A stretch of 64,000 nucleotides of DNA from Ganoderma boninense (taxonomy: Eukaryota; Basidiomycota; Agaricomycetes; Polyporales; Polyporaceae), in the NCBI GenBank assembly GCA_002900995.3, contig CM035315.1, forward strand, positions 2,077,826-2,141,825. Reading direction: 5' to 3'. Of the stretch, positions 47,769-58,711 are shown in pieces. The stretch's first letter is position 1; each line of letters starts with the position of its first letter. A program made the position numbers and the translations under genes. The notes beneath the pieces are model-generated. The model searched no databases and was not told the origin of the DNA. It saw only the letters and a list, made by a program, of their open reading frames with translations.

Positions 47769-49063
47769 TTAGTTCAGCCACACGAACGTTGACCTCGTCG
47801 GGAAATCGGTGTTCCTCGCCAAAATCTCCAGGTTTCGCCCGCCCTCCGTCCTCTTCAGCATGATCGTGCCTCCATCCCCTGCAACCCCACTCGCGATCAA
47901 GAACTCGTTCTCGGGCCCGCCCAGCTCCATGCCCCGGATCTGGTCGAGCCCCGTGAAGACGAAGCCGACGGGCTCGAGCCGAGGCTCGACGCGGAAGATC
48001 GTGATGGCCTCTCCGCGCGGGTCGAGCGGCGGATCCCCGATGTTGCGGTTCGAGACGTAGATGAACGGCTCGGGAAACGATGGAGACGCCTCGGCGAACT
48101 GGATCTCCGCCGCGCGCATGACGGCGCCCTGGGGAAGCCCAGGGGGGATGACACTAAAGTTGGCGATCAGCGGGCCCGTGGTGCCGTTCGGCGCGGGCGG
48201 GATGTCTTGCTGCGTGAGGGTGCTGGCGGTCTCGTGTAGCGTGTAGAGGGTGTTCCCTGCAACGGAGTGCGTGCCATGAATAGACTCAGCGGGCATGATG
48301 TAGTTAAAAACACACCTCGTATTACGATGTGCCGTGGTCCGCTTCCGGTTGGCTGCTCGATTTGGCCGTGCACCTTGAATACGCCCGGTGCGCCGTCTTC
48401 GATGAGTCTCCACACCTTGTCCGCACCCTCAACTCTGCATCAGTGTCTCGTTGAGCCGCGGAGAGCCGTGCAAGGCCAGAATACTAACAAGGTCTGGGAT
48501 AAATACCTCGTCCCCGTGCTCAAGGACCATGTGCGGATGAGAGACCGGGGCATCGAAGACGATAGGCGTAAATGACGAAAGAAACTCCAAGGGGTTCTCA
48601 GTCTCTGTTGGGACGACGAGTGCGTTACCTCCGTCGAACTTCGTTCGTCAGGTCTCAGATTATGTCTGCCGGTAAACGATGGGAAAGGCACTCACATTCA
48701 CGACCGCAACTTGGCCCGTAGAGAGCGGAGCAGTGAAGGCCGGTCGGTCCCCCTCAGAGCTAATCGTGTCGACGGGGTTCGAAAGGGCGCCCTCGGGCCC
48801 AATGGTAAAGGACTGCAAACCGCCAATTGGGGAGACCTCGTTGACGGAGCTGCGATAGTCATTTGATTTTGGGCTGTATGGACTTACGGATGGGGTGCAA
48901 CGTACTACAGGATATTTTTGTTGACTGGATGGAGAGAAATCCAGGAGCAGTTTCCGCCGGTGGGAGACTGGTTGAGCACTGTGAGCGAGCTGGTGTCGGA
49001 GTTAAAAAGGTAGGACACGACGAAGGGGGCGAAGTCGCCCGCGAGGATGGTGAAGTTGACCAT
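47769..49063 (-). CDS. lactonase-family seven-bladed beta-propeller enzyme, copy 2
   Basis: Paralogue of the gene at 40.8 kb, 353 residues. Minus-strand exons: 48906-49063, 48696-48849, 48489-48638, 48316-48427 and 47769-48256 (1062 nt, all in phase). Lengths 158, 154, 150 and 112 are identical to copy 1 and the last is 3 nt longer. Landmarks: MVNFTILAGDFAPFVVSYLF, NEVSPIGGLQSFTIGPEG, ALVVPTETENPLEFLSSF, PHMVLEHGDEVFIPDLGADK, SGPRHIVIR and FIYVSNRNIGDPPLDPRG. It starts at MVNF like copy 1; an in-frame extension upstream to 49156 is not conserved. It has no signal peptide. A TATA-like TATAAATG lies about 95 bases upstream (49154-49161). Probably the same type of lactone chemistry as copy 1; the substrate is unknown. 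Confidence 0.92.
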
Positions 49064-49153
49064 ATATCTTTGCTGGTCGTAGCCGAGGCGGCTTGGAAAA
49101 AGTAGGCGGTCTGCGATGGAAGAGACGGTGAGTATGCGGTAAGGCGAGTCATA

Positions 49154-49161
49154 CATTTATA
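49154..49161 (-). promoter_or_regulatory. TATA-like box of lactonase 2
   Basis: Reads TATAAATG on the minus strand, about 95 bases upstream of the ATG at 49063. This is similar to the box upstream of the paralogue at 40.8 kb. Confidence 0.45.
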
Positions 49162-49683
49162 CGGTGAAGAAGCCTGAAGACGGTAACAAGAAGAGTATTT
49201 GCAACACGGAAGAAGCAACGCTCGGGTGTCCGTCTAACGATTCGGAGCCCACGGCTGGCCATGATTCTGGTCCTCCAAATGGACAAAAAGCGATCAGAGT
49301 TAGCTATTAGATGGTCACATGCGTTTGGAATCTCACTTTGATCTTCTGAATCATACACACGGAACCTTCGCAAGCTGCAACTCTGAACTTCAAGTGCAAG
49401 TCTCAACATGCTCAAATTTAAGCCGGACGTTCTTCGAAATCCAGCTAGTTCCGACCAATATCCAAGATTGAATGCATTTCAGAAAGATTATGAGGTTTGA
49501 GGGAACGTCGGTACATCGGGAGGGGGAAGGGGGTGAAGGCAGGAAGCTGAGAGACTGGGAGGCAATTGTGGCCGCGATGTCGTTGGCACAAGCCCCCGAA
49601 AACCCCGAGTGAAAGGCCGTTTAGACGCCTTGAACGATCAATCGATCGAGATCGATGCCACACCCCCTACAATAGGCGCCAAA
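49162..49683. other. divergent intergenic region
   Basis: Separates lactonase 2 (minus) and the F-box gene (plus). No other feature was seen. Confidence 0.4.
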
Positions 49684-50954
49684 ATGTTTCCCTCGAACCA
49701 CCAACAGCTGGAACCCGTCTCCGCCCACCCCAGCCAATATCGCACTCTCTGCGACCTGCCAGTGGAAATTGTAACGTCTATCGTCTCCCATATAAAAGAG
49801 AAACAGCGGGCATTGCGGGCATGCAGCCTCACATGTCCTTGTCTGCGCGCAACGACCATCGACCATGTCCTCAAGTCCATCACACACCTGCGAGTTCTCA
49901 AGCTCGCTTCCTTGGGTCATCTAATCTCGTTCCTTGAGGCGCACCCGGACATGTGCAAGAACATTCAAGGGCTCAAATTGTCCGGCAATATGTACATAGG
50001 CGTGGCCCACCGATGGACTCCCGAACATGACCTCGACGCCTCTACCATTGCTCGACTCATGCAACTGTTGCCAAACATCAGGTCCTTAGAAATCGGGTGC
50101 TTCACATACCCCCCTCTCTCCAGACTTTACTCGCCCTGGGATTCATCCCTTGTAGCGAATACTTTCCGCCCGGCTCACTTCGACTTTCTCTCCTTAAGCC
50201 TGTCTCCATCTGAGCGGCATCATACGTCTTCGATTCAAGGGCTATTCCTCATTCTCTGTATGATCTCTTCCATAGGCGAACTCGACGCCCGTAACCTCGT
50301 GGGGGATGTCAACCCGTCGTTCTTACTCAGCACAAGGCTCCTGCAAGGGCCTCTCAGGATCGAGAAACTTCGTCTCAGCGGGGACGCATGTCCGGATCGC
50401 GGGTGCCATTGTGGAACCGAGCTCATAGAATCATTCGCACGCGCCGTCGTTCCTGGGAGCCTGCAAAGTCTCGAAGCCAGATGCTCCTCAGTGCTGGCCA
50501 CCATCGCCGTGGGGGAACTCCTTGAGCGTGTGGGAGGCGGGCTGACGAGCCTTGACGTCGGCGGAGCCCCTCCGCCTTGTGCGGATGATCGCGCGAAATG
50601 GGAAAACCCATTCAACAGTACGTCCACTCCATGCTTTCTGGCACGATCTTGTGGCTAACGAGTTGCTGCTCAGGCCACTGGTACCGGCTCAACCTCAGGT
50701 CATGTCCTCATTTAGAGTCGATCGTGATACACATCTACTACCGCGCACCACCCTCTGGCCGAAAACCGCCAGATGCCCCCGTCCTGAGCAAAGCTGGCGT
50801 CTTCATGCTCTCCGAAGTGCCGGAGACGTTGCGCCAGGTTACGATCAATGTGTACAACCTGCCATCCATGGAGACGATCGACGACAAGCAAGTGCTGGGA
50901 CTGCACAAATTTGACACGGCGTTCCCCGAACGACAGTTCCCCTTTCTGGAGTAG
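49684..50954 (+). CDS. F-box protein, C-terminally truncated by a premature stop
   Basis: Third member of the F-box family seen at 37.5 and 60.4 kb. Exons 49684-50617 and 50674-50954 encode 404 residues. The F-box reads YRTLCDLPVEIVTSIVSHI and then ACSLTCPCLRATTI. The LRR-like body includes RLMQLLPNIRSLEIG and SIQGLFLILCMISSIGEL. The second exon aligns with the family (HWYRLNLRSCPHLESIVIHI, FMLSEVPETLRQVTINVYNL). The frame then meets TAG at 50952-50954, exactly where the homologues read a codon before KVHL/KVNL. Past the TAG the same frame continues with family-like residues (VHLRVDADDFSSLSSRDW) for some 45 codons. The protein therefore lacks the last 60-70 residues. It may be a working short form or a young pseudogene. 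An upstream in-frame ATG at 49609 exists. It would act as an SCF adaptor; the target is unknown. Confidence 0.78.
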
Positions 50955-51683
50955 GTTCATTTGAGAGTCGACGCCGACGATTTCTCGTCGCTGTCGTCTC
51001 GGGATTGGTGGATCCTTACGCGGAGCGCAGAAGCAGCCCTGCCCGGTCTAAAACTCCGAAGCTTGCTTGCCGTTCATCCCCTTGGGTGGTGATTGGAGGC
51101 AGTGGGCTGTGGTCGCCTGGCTCACTGCCGTCGAGTTCGCTGTCTAATGACCGTTCCTCGTCCAAGTCCCAGGAGGAGAGCCTAAGGCGCAGCCGACGGG
51201 GTAGAATGTCCGGACATTCATCGTGAAGAGGGGTCGGATAGTCTAGGAGGGTTATGGATCATTAAGGCGCGTGGGGCATGTGGCGTCGACAGAAGAAATA
51301 CTTACTTCTACCCACACAGTCCCCAACCCCGATCCTCCAGGGCTCTCCGCTATTTGACCCACAGGCCGCCCCGGTAGTTGTCGTCGTGCTTCGTTCGTAT
51401 GGCTCTCGTACCAACATTATCATATCGCTTGATCTCACGTTCACACCAACGCGATCTGAAACCACTCCGCCGGAAAGCACAATACAGCAGCTGAGAGGCT
51501 ATATGCGCGCACCTATGCTTCGATGCGAAGGGCACCTGCTGCCCTTCCAAACACCCCACTTCCGAGGAGCCACCCTTGTCCTCGGGCAGTTGACAGCACT
51601 ACAAATATCTGATACATTGCAATAAATGTAAGCAGAGCGTGTGGGTAGTATACATGGTACACGACAGCTATAGGTCTGAGATG

Positions 51684-51714
<31 letters not shown>

Positions 51715-51832
51715 AATAACAATGAACGATGTGATGCGATGTGGGATGCGATGCAAAACTAGTGCGATGCGATGCGAATGCGAACAGGGTGAGTGTGGTG
51801 GGTGTCAGCGGCGTGTTAGTGAGGGTGTGGAT
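50955..51832. other. convergent intergenic region
   Basis: Holds the relic coding tail of the F-box gene (to about 51090), the 3' flank of the P450 gene and a GATGCN microsatellite at 51680-51780. No gene is supported. Confidence 0.45.
51680..51780. repeat. GATGCN/GATGAC microsatellite
   Basis: Imperfect tandem hexamers of the form GATGAC, GATGCC and GATGCG, with short interruptions, just beyond the 3' end of the P450 gene. Confidence 0.6.
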
Positions 51833-54800
51833 TCATGTATGCGATTCGCAAGATCTAGGTGTCTGGGTATTCGAGTTAAGAGGGGAGTTGCGCGGGCAGG
51901 AAGGAATGCGTCGGATGTAGAGCGGCATCTGGTTCCCGCGATGGGGCTCCGACTTCACGCACGGGCGGGTCACGACGCTGGATACGCACACATAAGCCTT
52001 GCGTTACGACGATTGGAAGAGACAGAGCACTCACTTGACCTTCTTCTCGATCTCGACAGCGGGGTCGTGCGAGAACTCCATGTCGCGGAGCAGGACGAAG
52101 AGGAAGATTTTGATCCTACACAATGATATCGATCAGCCACTCAACCCAACCCCGTCGCCGAAAGAAGTAGGGACTCACTCGCTCAGCGCGAACCGGTACC
52201 CGATGCACGACCGGTTCCCATTGACGGGGTTGCCACCGCCGAACGTCAGCATGCTCCCCCACAGCCCCTGCACATGCCTCCCCCTGCCGCCCCCCTCCTT
52301 TTCGCCGTCCTTCTCCTCCCCCTCTTCCCGCCTCCTCACCTCCTCCCACCTCTCTGGCCTGAAGATATCGGCATCATCGCCCCACGTGTAGCTGCACTTG
52401 TTCATCGCCTGGATGGGCACGCTGATGATGTCGCCCTTGCGCACGCGGATCTCGGTGCACGTCCGCCCGCGCCGGTCGACGAACGGCGCTGCGACGGGGA
52501 TCGCGTCGTCCGCAGTGGCGACACGCATCGTGGTCGTGATCGGGGCATACAGCCGCAACGATTCGCGCACGACCGCATCGAGGTACGGCAAATGCGTGAT
52601 GCGATCGAAAAGGACTGCCATCGCTGCTTCGTGGGCGGGTGACGTAGGGTGCAGAGAGAAGGTCGGGAAAGATGGCGAGGTAGCAGTGGTAGAGGGGGAT
52701 GAAGGGCACGAGGAAGGACAGCGGGACGGGGACGAAGGCGAGGGTGAGGTTGACGATGGAGTGGGGACGGCGACGGCGCGTAGCTCCTCGCGGAGCTTTG
52801 CCTGAGCGGATGGGCAGCGGGCCAGGGCGTAGAGTGTCCACGTGAGCGCTGAGGAGCTAGTTTCGTGGCCAGCGGCAAGGAACGTCGAGATCTGGCAGAG
52901 CAGCTCGCTTAATGACATCCGCTGTCCTTGGACCTCGGAAATATTCGAGCGCACTAATGAGAGCAAAATGCACGGCCCAAACGTACACATGCGCAGGTCA
53001 GTTGTTGATGGCCAGATCTCTGTTGTAAAGAGGACTACACACCGAGAACGCTGAGGAGGTCTCGATCAAAAACAGTCTTGTCGCCCTCGATTGCGCCCGT
53101 CTTCTCCGCGGTTTTCTCGGTGTCTGCGGCGACGGATGCGCGCCGCTCAATGAGCTCCATCCCGATCTTACGCATCGTCGCCTGTGCCTGTTGCATAGCC
53201 GCGTTTTCCGTTTTCTGCGCATTCGGGAAACACCGGTCAGTCCAATTCATTTCACCGTATAGCCGAAACAGGGCTTCTTGCCAAAAAAGGAACGAAAAAG
53301 GAACACGCACAAATCTCCGCAGGACAGGGAACCACACCTGGAGGATGGTCATGACCCGGAACTTCCGTGCGGTGCTAAAGATCACGCCAAATGCGCGAGC
53401 CAGCTCGCTCTCTTCGTCTCTCCGCTCCGCCGCGGCCTCAAGCGAGTGGAAGGGGTACCCGAACCCGGCCTCCCCGATTACGTCGAGCGCGGCGCGTGCG
53501 AGCCACGGAAGCACGTCCAGCCTACATGGCCCGCACGCCTCCGGTCCCTGCAACTTGGATTGAGCGGAGCTAGAGTGCGGCTGGCGCGACCGGAGTGTGG
53601 GAATTGTGGGGGACGACTTGGAGGGCACGAACGACGCGAAGGGATTGGGCAGGAACGAGGTCGTTGCGGCCGACGGGCTGGTGGCGGCGGTGATGGCGGG
53701 CTCGGGGTCGGCATCACCGGGGGCAGAGGGATTCTCGGCCAGGGCGAACGGGTCGACCGGAGTGAAGAAGGCCTTGGGGGACGCGGTGATGTCAAGCCAG
53801 ATATCCCGCAGCTTAACTTCCGGTATTAGTGTCTGCGAGGCACACCAGGGCGAACAAGGGTCGACATACCCGGACGGCCTTCTCCCAGAATATCGGCGTG
53901 AGGGACCGGATTTGGGCGGTAGAGAACGCCGGGTTCTGGTGGGAGAATAGGTCAGCCATGACACGAACTATGACGGCGGTAACGTGAAGGAAGGAAGTAA
54001 CATAACCATAACGTTCTCTGGAGACTGTCGTCTCCGCGACCAAGCCTCACTTCCCTGCCATCAAACAACGCAGAACACAGTATTCCAAGCTCACAACTGA
54101 GGCAATTCAATCGTAAATAATGCTTACGGCGACCTCGTGGTCGCGGGGATGCCGGAATGCGAATTAGAACTCGGGGAGAAGCGCTCAGCCTGGTAAACTT
54201 CGGGGACGTGAGTGACTGGCCGGCGGTGGCTGTCCGAGAGAAGCTGCCAAGCGCGAGTTGGCCGAGGCCCGCGTGAGCAAGAAGGCGGCGGTGAGACACC
54301 GACGCTGTCGCCCGCTGTTGGTCGCCAGCGACGATGCCGATGGCCCCGCCTTCCGTCGCGACCAACTGATCCACCGCCAAATTCATGAGTCACGTGTGCG
54401 CGTCTCGGAGACGGCCCGAGCGTCAGGACTCCGGGCCGCACGGTACGTCCGACGGGAACGCAGCGTTCTGGAAAAACAGGGAAGAAATAATCGGTAGGAG
54501 AAGACTCACCAATATTTTCCGCTGTGAACGCCGGGCCAATAGTTGCATGCGTGGAGACAAAGTGCATGAGAACAAGGACACAGGCGCATACACGCGCCGT
54601 GCATGTCGGCGGGGCCGGGGACGTACCTGCTTCCGATGCATCTCGCCCTCCGCTGTGAGCAGGCCCTCGTACCCTGCAGCCATACTTGCGAGCGCATCAC
54701 GTACAAAGTCCGGCTTCGGGTATTCATAGCCGCGACTCATGATGTGATTCACCGCGAGGGGGTCGACGGTCATGAGCCTGCAGCCGCCGACGAAGCCGCG

Positions 54801-55034
54801 GTAGACAAAGGTGGAGCCATACTGGGCCGTCCAGCGGGCAACGAGGCCGTTGTTCTCCTGATCATGCATCTCCCGGAGATTGCCCATGAAGAACGAGGGA
54901 GAGGGGGGGCCGGGGAGGTGCCGGAGAGGTGAGCGCGCCTGGCGGAGGATGAGCATGAGGAACGTCCACAGGAAGTAGAGCGTGATCGCCGCAGGCGCGA
55001 GGAGCACGAGGAGGAGGGTCGACGGCGTCCACAT
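51833..55034 (-). CDS. cytochrome P450 monooxygenase
   Basis: Membrane-anchored microsomal P450, 726 residues. Minus-strand exons: 54627-55034, 54510-54521, 53870-53935, 53311-53832, 53043-53214, 52179-52953, 52035-52115 and 51833-51977 (2181 nt, every phase closes). An N-terminal hydrophobic anchor (LLLVLLAPAAITLYFLWTFL) is followed by the Pro hinge LRHLPGPPSPSFF. Exon 2 is only 12 nt and supplies RKIL in HRKQ-RKIL-NPAFS, the conserved C-helix motif. The I-helix reads AAGHETSSS, the ExxR is ESLRL, and the haem loop is FGGGNPVNGNRSCIGYRF. The usual C-terminal SEPHRGNQMPLYI block is present. At 726 residues it is longer than the usual 500-560 because of two Pro/Ser-rich inserts. One follows FFTPVDPF in exon 4. 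The other lies between the J and K helices in exon 6 and might hide an unrecognised intron. Substrate and CYP family are unassigned. Confidence 0.92.
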
Positions 55035-58000
55035 CCTGCCTGGCTTGGAGGTCCGAGAAGGCGAGGGGTCCGGGAGAGAGTGTGTGGTGTAGCGCGAGAG
55101 AAAGCAGTGCGGCGACAGTTAAATAGACGAAAGCAAGAGAGCGACAGCAGGAGGCACAGCAGGGGTAGAGGTCGCCGCCAGGGGCGAGTGGATGGGAGGG
55201 GCAGATGAATGGGAGCGCTGCGGGAGATGCAGCTTGGCGGAAGGAAAGGAGGAGCGGGCGGGGAGCATGGAAAGATGATAAAGGGCCGGGAGGAGGGCAG
55301 AGAAAGGAAGGCGGTCGACACCGACACCGACACGAGCTGTCGACCTCAGATCGCAACAAGCTCAGACTTGGCTCACCCCACATGCCCGAGCGCTTCCCCG
55401 CCCGTGCGAACTCACCTCTCGGCCTCGCCGGCCCCCGCCCAGCCAATCCCGTCCCTCGGCACACCGACACCCAATCGGCGCCCGCCCGAGGACCCCGTCG
55501 ATGGCATCTTGCTCCAAATCCGTCTCGCGCGGACCCGCAAATCGTTGCCTTTTTGCGCTAAGCCTCGCGTGGTGGCGGTGCATATTGTAGCCATCCGCCT
55601 TCCTTCTTCAACTCCATCGCGCCCCTTGATCCTCCCCATGACGTCGCCCCCTCGCCTCGCTGCGTCCCTGCACGCCAATGGCAGGCTATATGCGCATTTC
55701 ATCAAGTCCATACGTCCCACAGGACTTGGAAAACTGCAAAAGTCTTGCCCAAGAAGCACCTGGAGCACTTTCCTGGCATTCCTCCGACTACAACACTCAG
55801 GAACAGCATTGGGGAGACAGGTACCGTTCTGAATCCTCGTCAGTCGGCGTTCCCGCATACAGTCGATCATATCCAACCCACAGGGTCTGCTCGCCGGCGC
55901 ACAAGCGCTGCTGGCATCAGGTGTCCCCAGCCATGTTCTCACACCCACTACTAGTGCCTCCGCACGTCATGCCGTGCCATAGATTCAAGATCAACGCCTC
56001 AAGCTCTCCCAATGAATTTAGCGGCCTGTGAAACGCCGCCCCGACGCTGGCATCGATCACACCAGATGTTGTTTGAGCGGTACTGTAGTACGTCGGCCGC
56101 AATGTTGCACGGATAAATCGATGCGCTCACCCTAGCTCGCCCCCAATAGCCTCGTTCCAGGCATCAAGGTGGCACGATGTCGCCCTCCCCGTCCATGGCG
56201 GATCAGGACTGGAGCTCCTCCCTCGGGCCCTTCGGCCATCGTCATCGTGCTAACGCCACTGGACGCTCCCTATATGCGCCCGTTGACACCGTCTGCACCA
56301 TGCATCGGTAGTGTGCCCACCAACGTTTCTGAATTGCACCGCGAAGAAAGCAACTTTTCGGCAATGAAAGGCGTTGGAAATGGTCAAGATTTCCAAGATC
56401 TTTCACACAGGAGGAAAGGCTTTGGAAAGGCGTCTTTCCATGGAGACAATAGGCGTTCCAGCCTTTCCTGGCCCTAATTCGGCGCCTTTCCAAAGCCTTT
56501 CCGCTGCGATGAAATTTTGACGGAAAGCTTTTAATTCAGAAATCTTTCTGCAGACTTTCGTCAGCTTTACATAGAGAGGAAACATTGGTGACTTCGCGGT
56601 GTTGCTCGCCCGGGGGTGCGTGACGTCTCATAGCCTGTCGATTTTTCATCGGCTGAACTTAAAGCGAAGTTGACTGCAGACAGAATCCTGGAGTCTACGA
56701 GGCGTCTTTGTCGGAACCTTGCTCGCACGAGGTGGGTCACTCGCTAGTCTCATAATGAACCGCCAAACAGCCGCACGGACTTCTCGCCCGGCCGGGCTTC
56801 CCCTGCCAAAGCCAAAAAGGATGAGAAGCTTACGTGACTGGTAAGAATGCAAATCGGATGTTTCCCCATGCCCATACTGATAGCTGCATCCGGAGAACAG
56901 CGCACCCTGTAGTCACTCCGGGCCCGGGGTCGCCCCCGTGGTGGCCTCGCCCACCGGGCAATCGAGACGATTGCGTCTAGGGGACCCGGGACGCAGCGCG
57001 ACCGACGTCGGAGACAATGGGAATGCCAAGTTCGGCCCTGTCACGAAAGAAGGCGCACGTACGGCGATCTCGGGCAGACTGTCCAGGCGTCCGAGCAGCA
57101 CTGAATTGTCCCGCAACATATGGACACGGGAATAGTCAATAGGCCCCAAATGTCCTGCTGCCCCGCAGGTCACCGGTCCCCTCGAGGTTCTGTCCCACCA
57201 GCAACCCCGACGCACTCGGCTGCGAGCGAACTTCTCGTCATGCTGCAGTGCCTGCTTCGAGAACTCGACGTTCCGTATTGGCCGTTCACCGGGATCCTCT
57301 TTGCCTGGTTTCTTATCGCGATCGGTGGTGGGGCGGCCACGCCCGATCTCGTGATCGCACGCACGCAATGACAGCCTTCATTGGGCACGCGCCCGGCCTC
57401 GAGGATGGGCAACTCGGGTCCACAAGGTCGGCGCATTCAATGTTCATATCATACTGTATGTTTACCTGACTGACGTCCACCACCAGGGTACTGCGCCCCG
57501 CGCGGGCCGGGCTGCCAGAGTTTGGGGCGGCAGCGACTGTCCTGACCAGCATGATGCGCTCGGACTGTGCTGGTATTGGCGCCCTTATTCCTGGCGGCCT
57601 GGTCGGCGAAGAGTCTCTGTCGCTCCAGCCCAGGGGCCCCCTCACTGCGAGTCGTTGCGTGCTCTCCCTGAGCCTTCCAAATCCTCCCAAGCTACTGGCT
57701 CAGTCGCCCGCCCGAACGTACATGGCCATATGGCGCTGCGTGCGACGGCATCGTTCATGTTTTCTACTACGAACGTCGGGTGTACACGGCGTCCACGATC
57801 ATGGCGTCGTGGGAGGGTCTCATTAGTCGGGTCCGGGGTAGAGCTCGTCGGCGTGTGTACGCGTGCAGCGGGGTGCGGAAGCACAGGAGGAGTAGCGTGG
57901 TAACGCAGCCGGCGAGGAAGGCGAGGCAGGCCGGGTCCCCCGGTCCCGGGGCGTGCAAGCGGGACCTCTTAATCTCCGGCAACTAAGGTGTGCATTCACG

Positions 58001-58711
58001 AACGTGAACTGCGAGTGCACTTATATGGACTAATGCATCGCGGCCGGCTCAGCCACGGCTTCACCCCTCATTATCCGCCTCCGCCGGGCGGTTCACTCGT
58101 TCAGGGCTGCATCGCGCGGGGGGGCTGCCGCACACTGCAGTATGTAGTCACAAGGCCATATGCAGCAGCGCCAGGAGGGTCCCGCGAGGGGAGCCCGAGA
58201 ACGCCTGCTCGGTTCTCGCTGCTGCCCGGCTTCTCGCGCTTCTCATCTTCTTGCTTTCGGGTTCGCGAAGCGTGTTATTAAATGGTGCGGCATCACCTCG
58301 ACGCGTCTTTCATCATGGATCATGGATAGATCGATGGATGTTGCACGGAGCCACATGCCTGGGATTGTATCGACAGCGAGCCCGGCGGGGTGAGACGGGC
58401 CGGGAAGGCTGGTTCCACTGGGTTCCTCGATATGACAAGCGCTTTCGTTCGGACGCGAGGGCAGCGGCCGGCAGCGGGCTCTGTCGGCGCGAAGTACCAG
58501 AACGTACATCAACAACCCCTGGCTCGCGCCAGCTATTCACACACACACACTCTCTCAACATCCAGCGAAGAGTCGTATTTCTTGATGTAGCTGGGGATCT
58601 CAGTGGTACCTATCGACAAGCGGTAGGAGGAGCGTCCAAGGACAATCGCCGAACCGGTGTGATTGAAATGATCGTGTTTGCGATTGAAATTAGTACAGTG
58701 AATCTTCAGTA
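55035..58711. other. gene-poor stretch
   Basis: 3.7 kb with only overlapping short frames. One minus frame at 57767-57982 has a hydrophobic run (CLAFLAGCVTTLLLLCF) followed by basic residues, like a membrane anchor, but nothing downstream supports a gene. It contains the inverted repeat at 56413-56502. Confidence 0.4.
56413..56502. repeat. perfect 20-bp inverted repeat (hairpin) built on GGAAAGGC
   Basis: Arms 56413-56432 (GGAAAGGCTTTGGAAAGGCG) and 56483-56502 are exact reverse complements around a 50-nt loop. The loop and flanks carry further GGAAAGGC/GCCTTTCC-like words (56355-56480). It could fold as a strong hairpin. It may be the core of a short inverted-repeat element, but no target duplication was identified. 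Confidence 0.65.

Noticed and set aside
57767..57982. Minus-strand frame with an anchor-like hydrophobic run
   Set aside because: Resembles a membrane anchor plus basic stretch, but no P450 or other domain follows on that strand.
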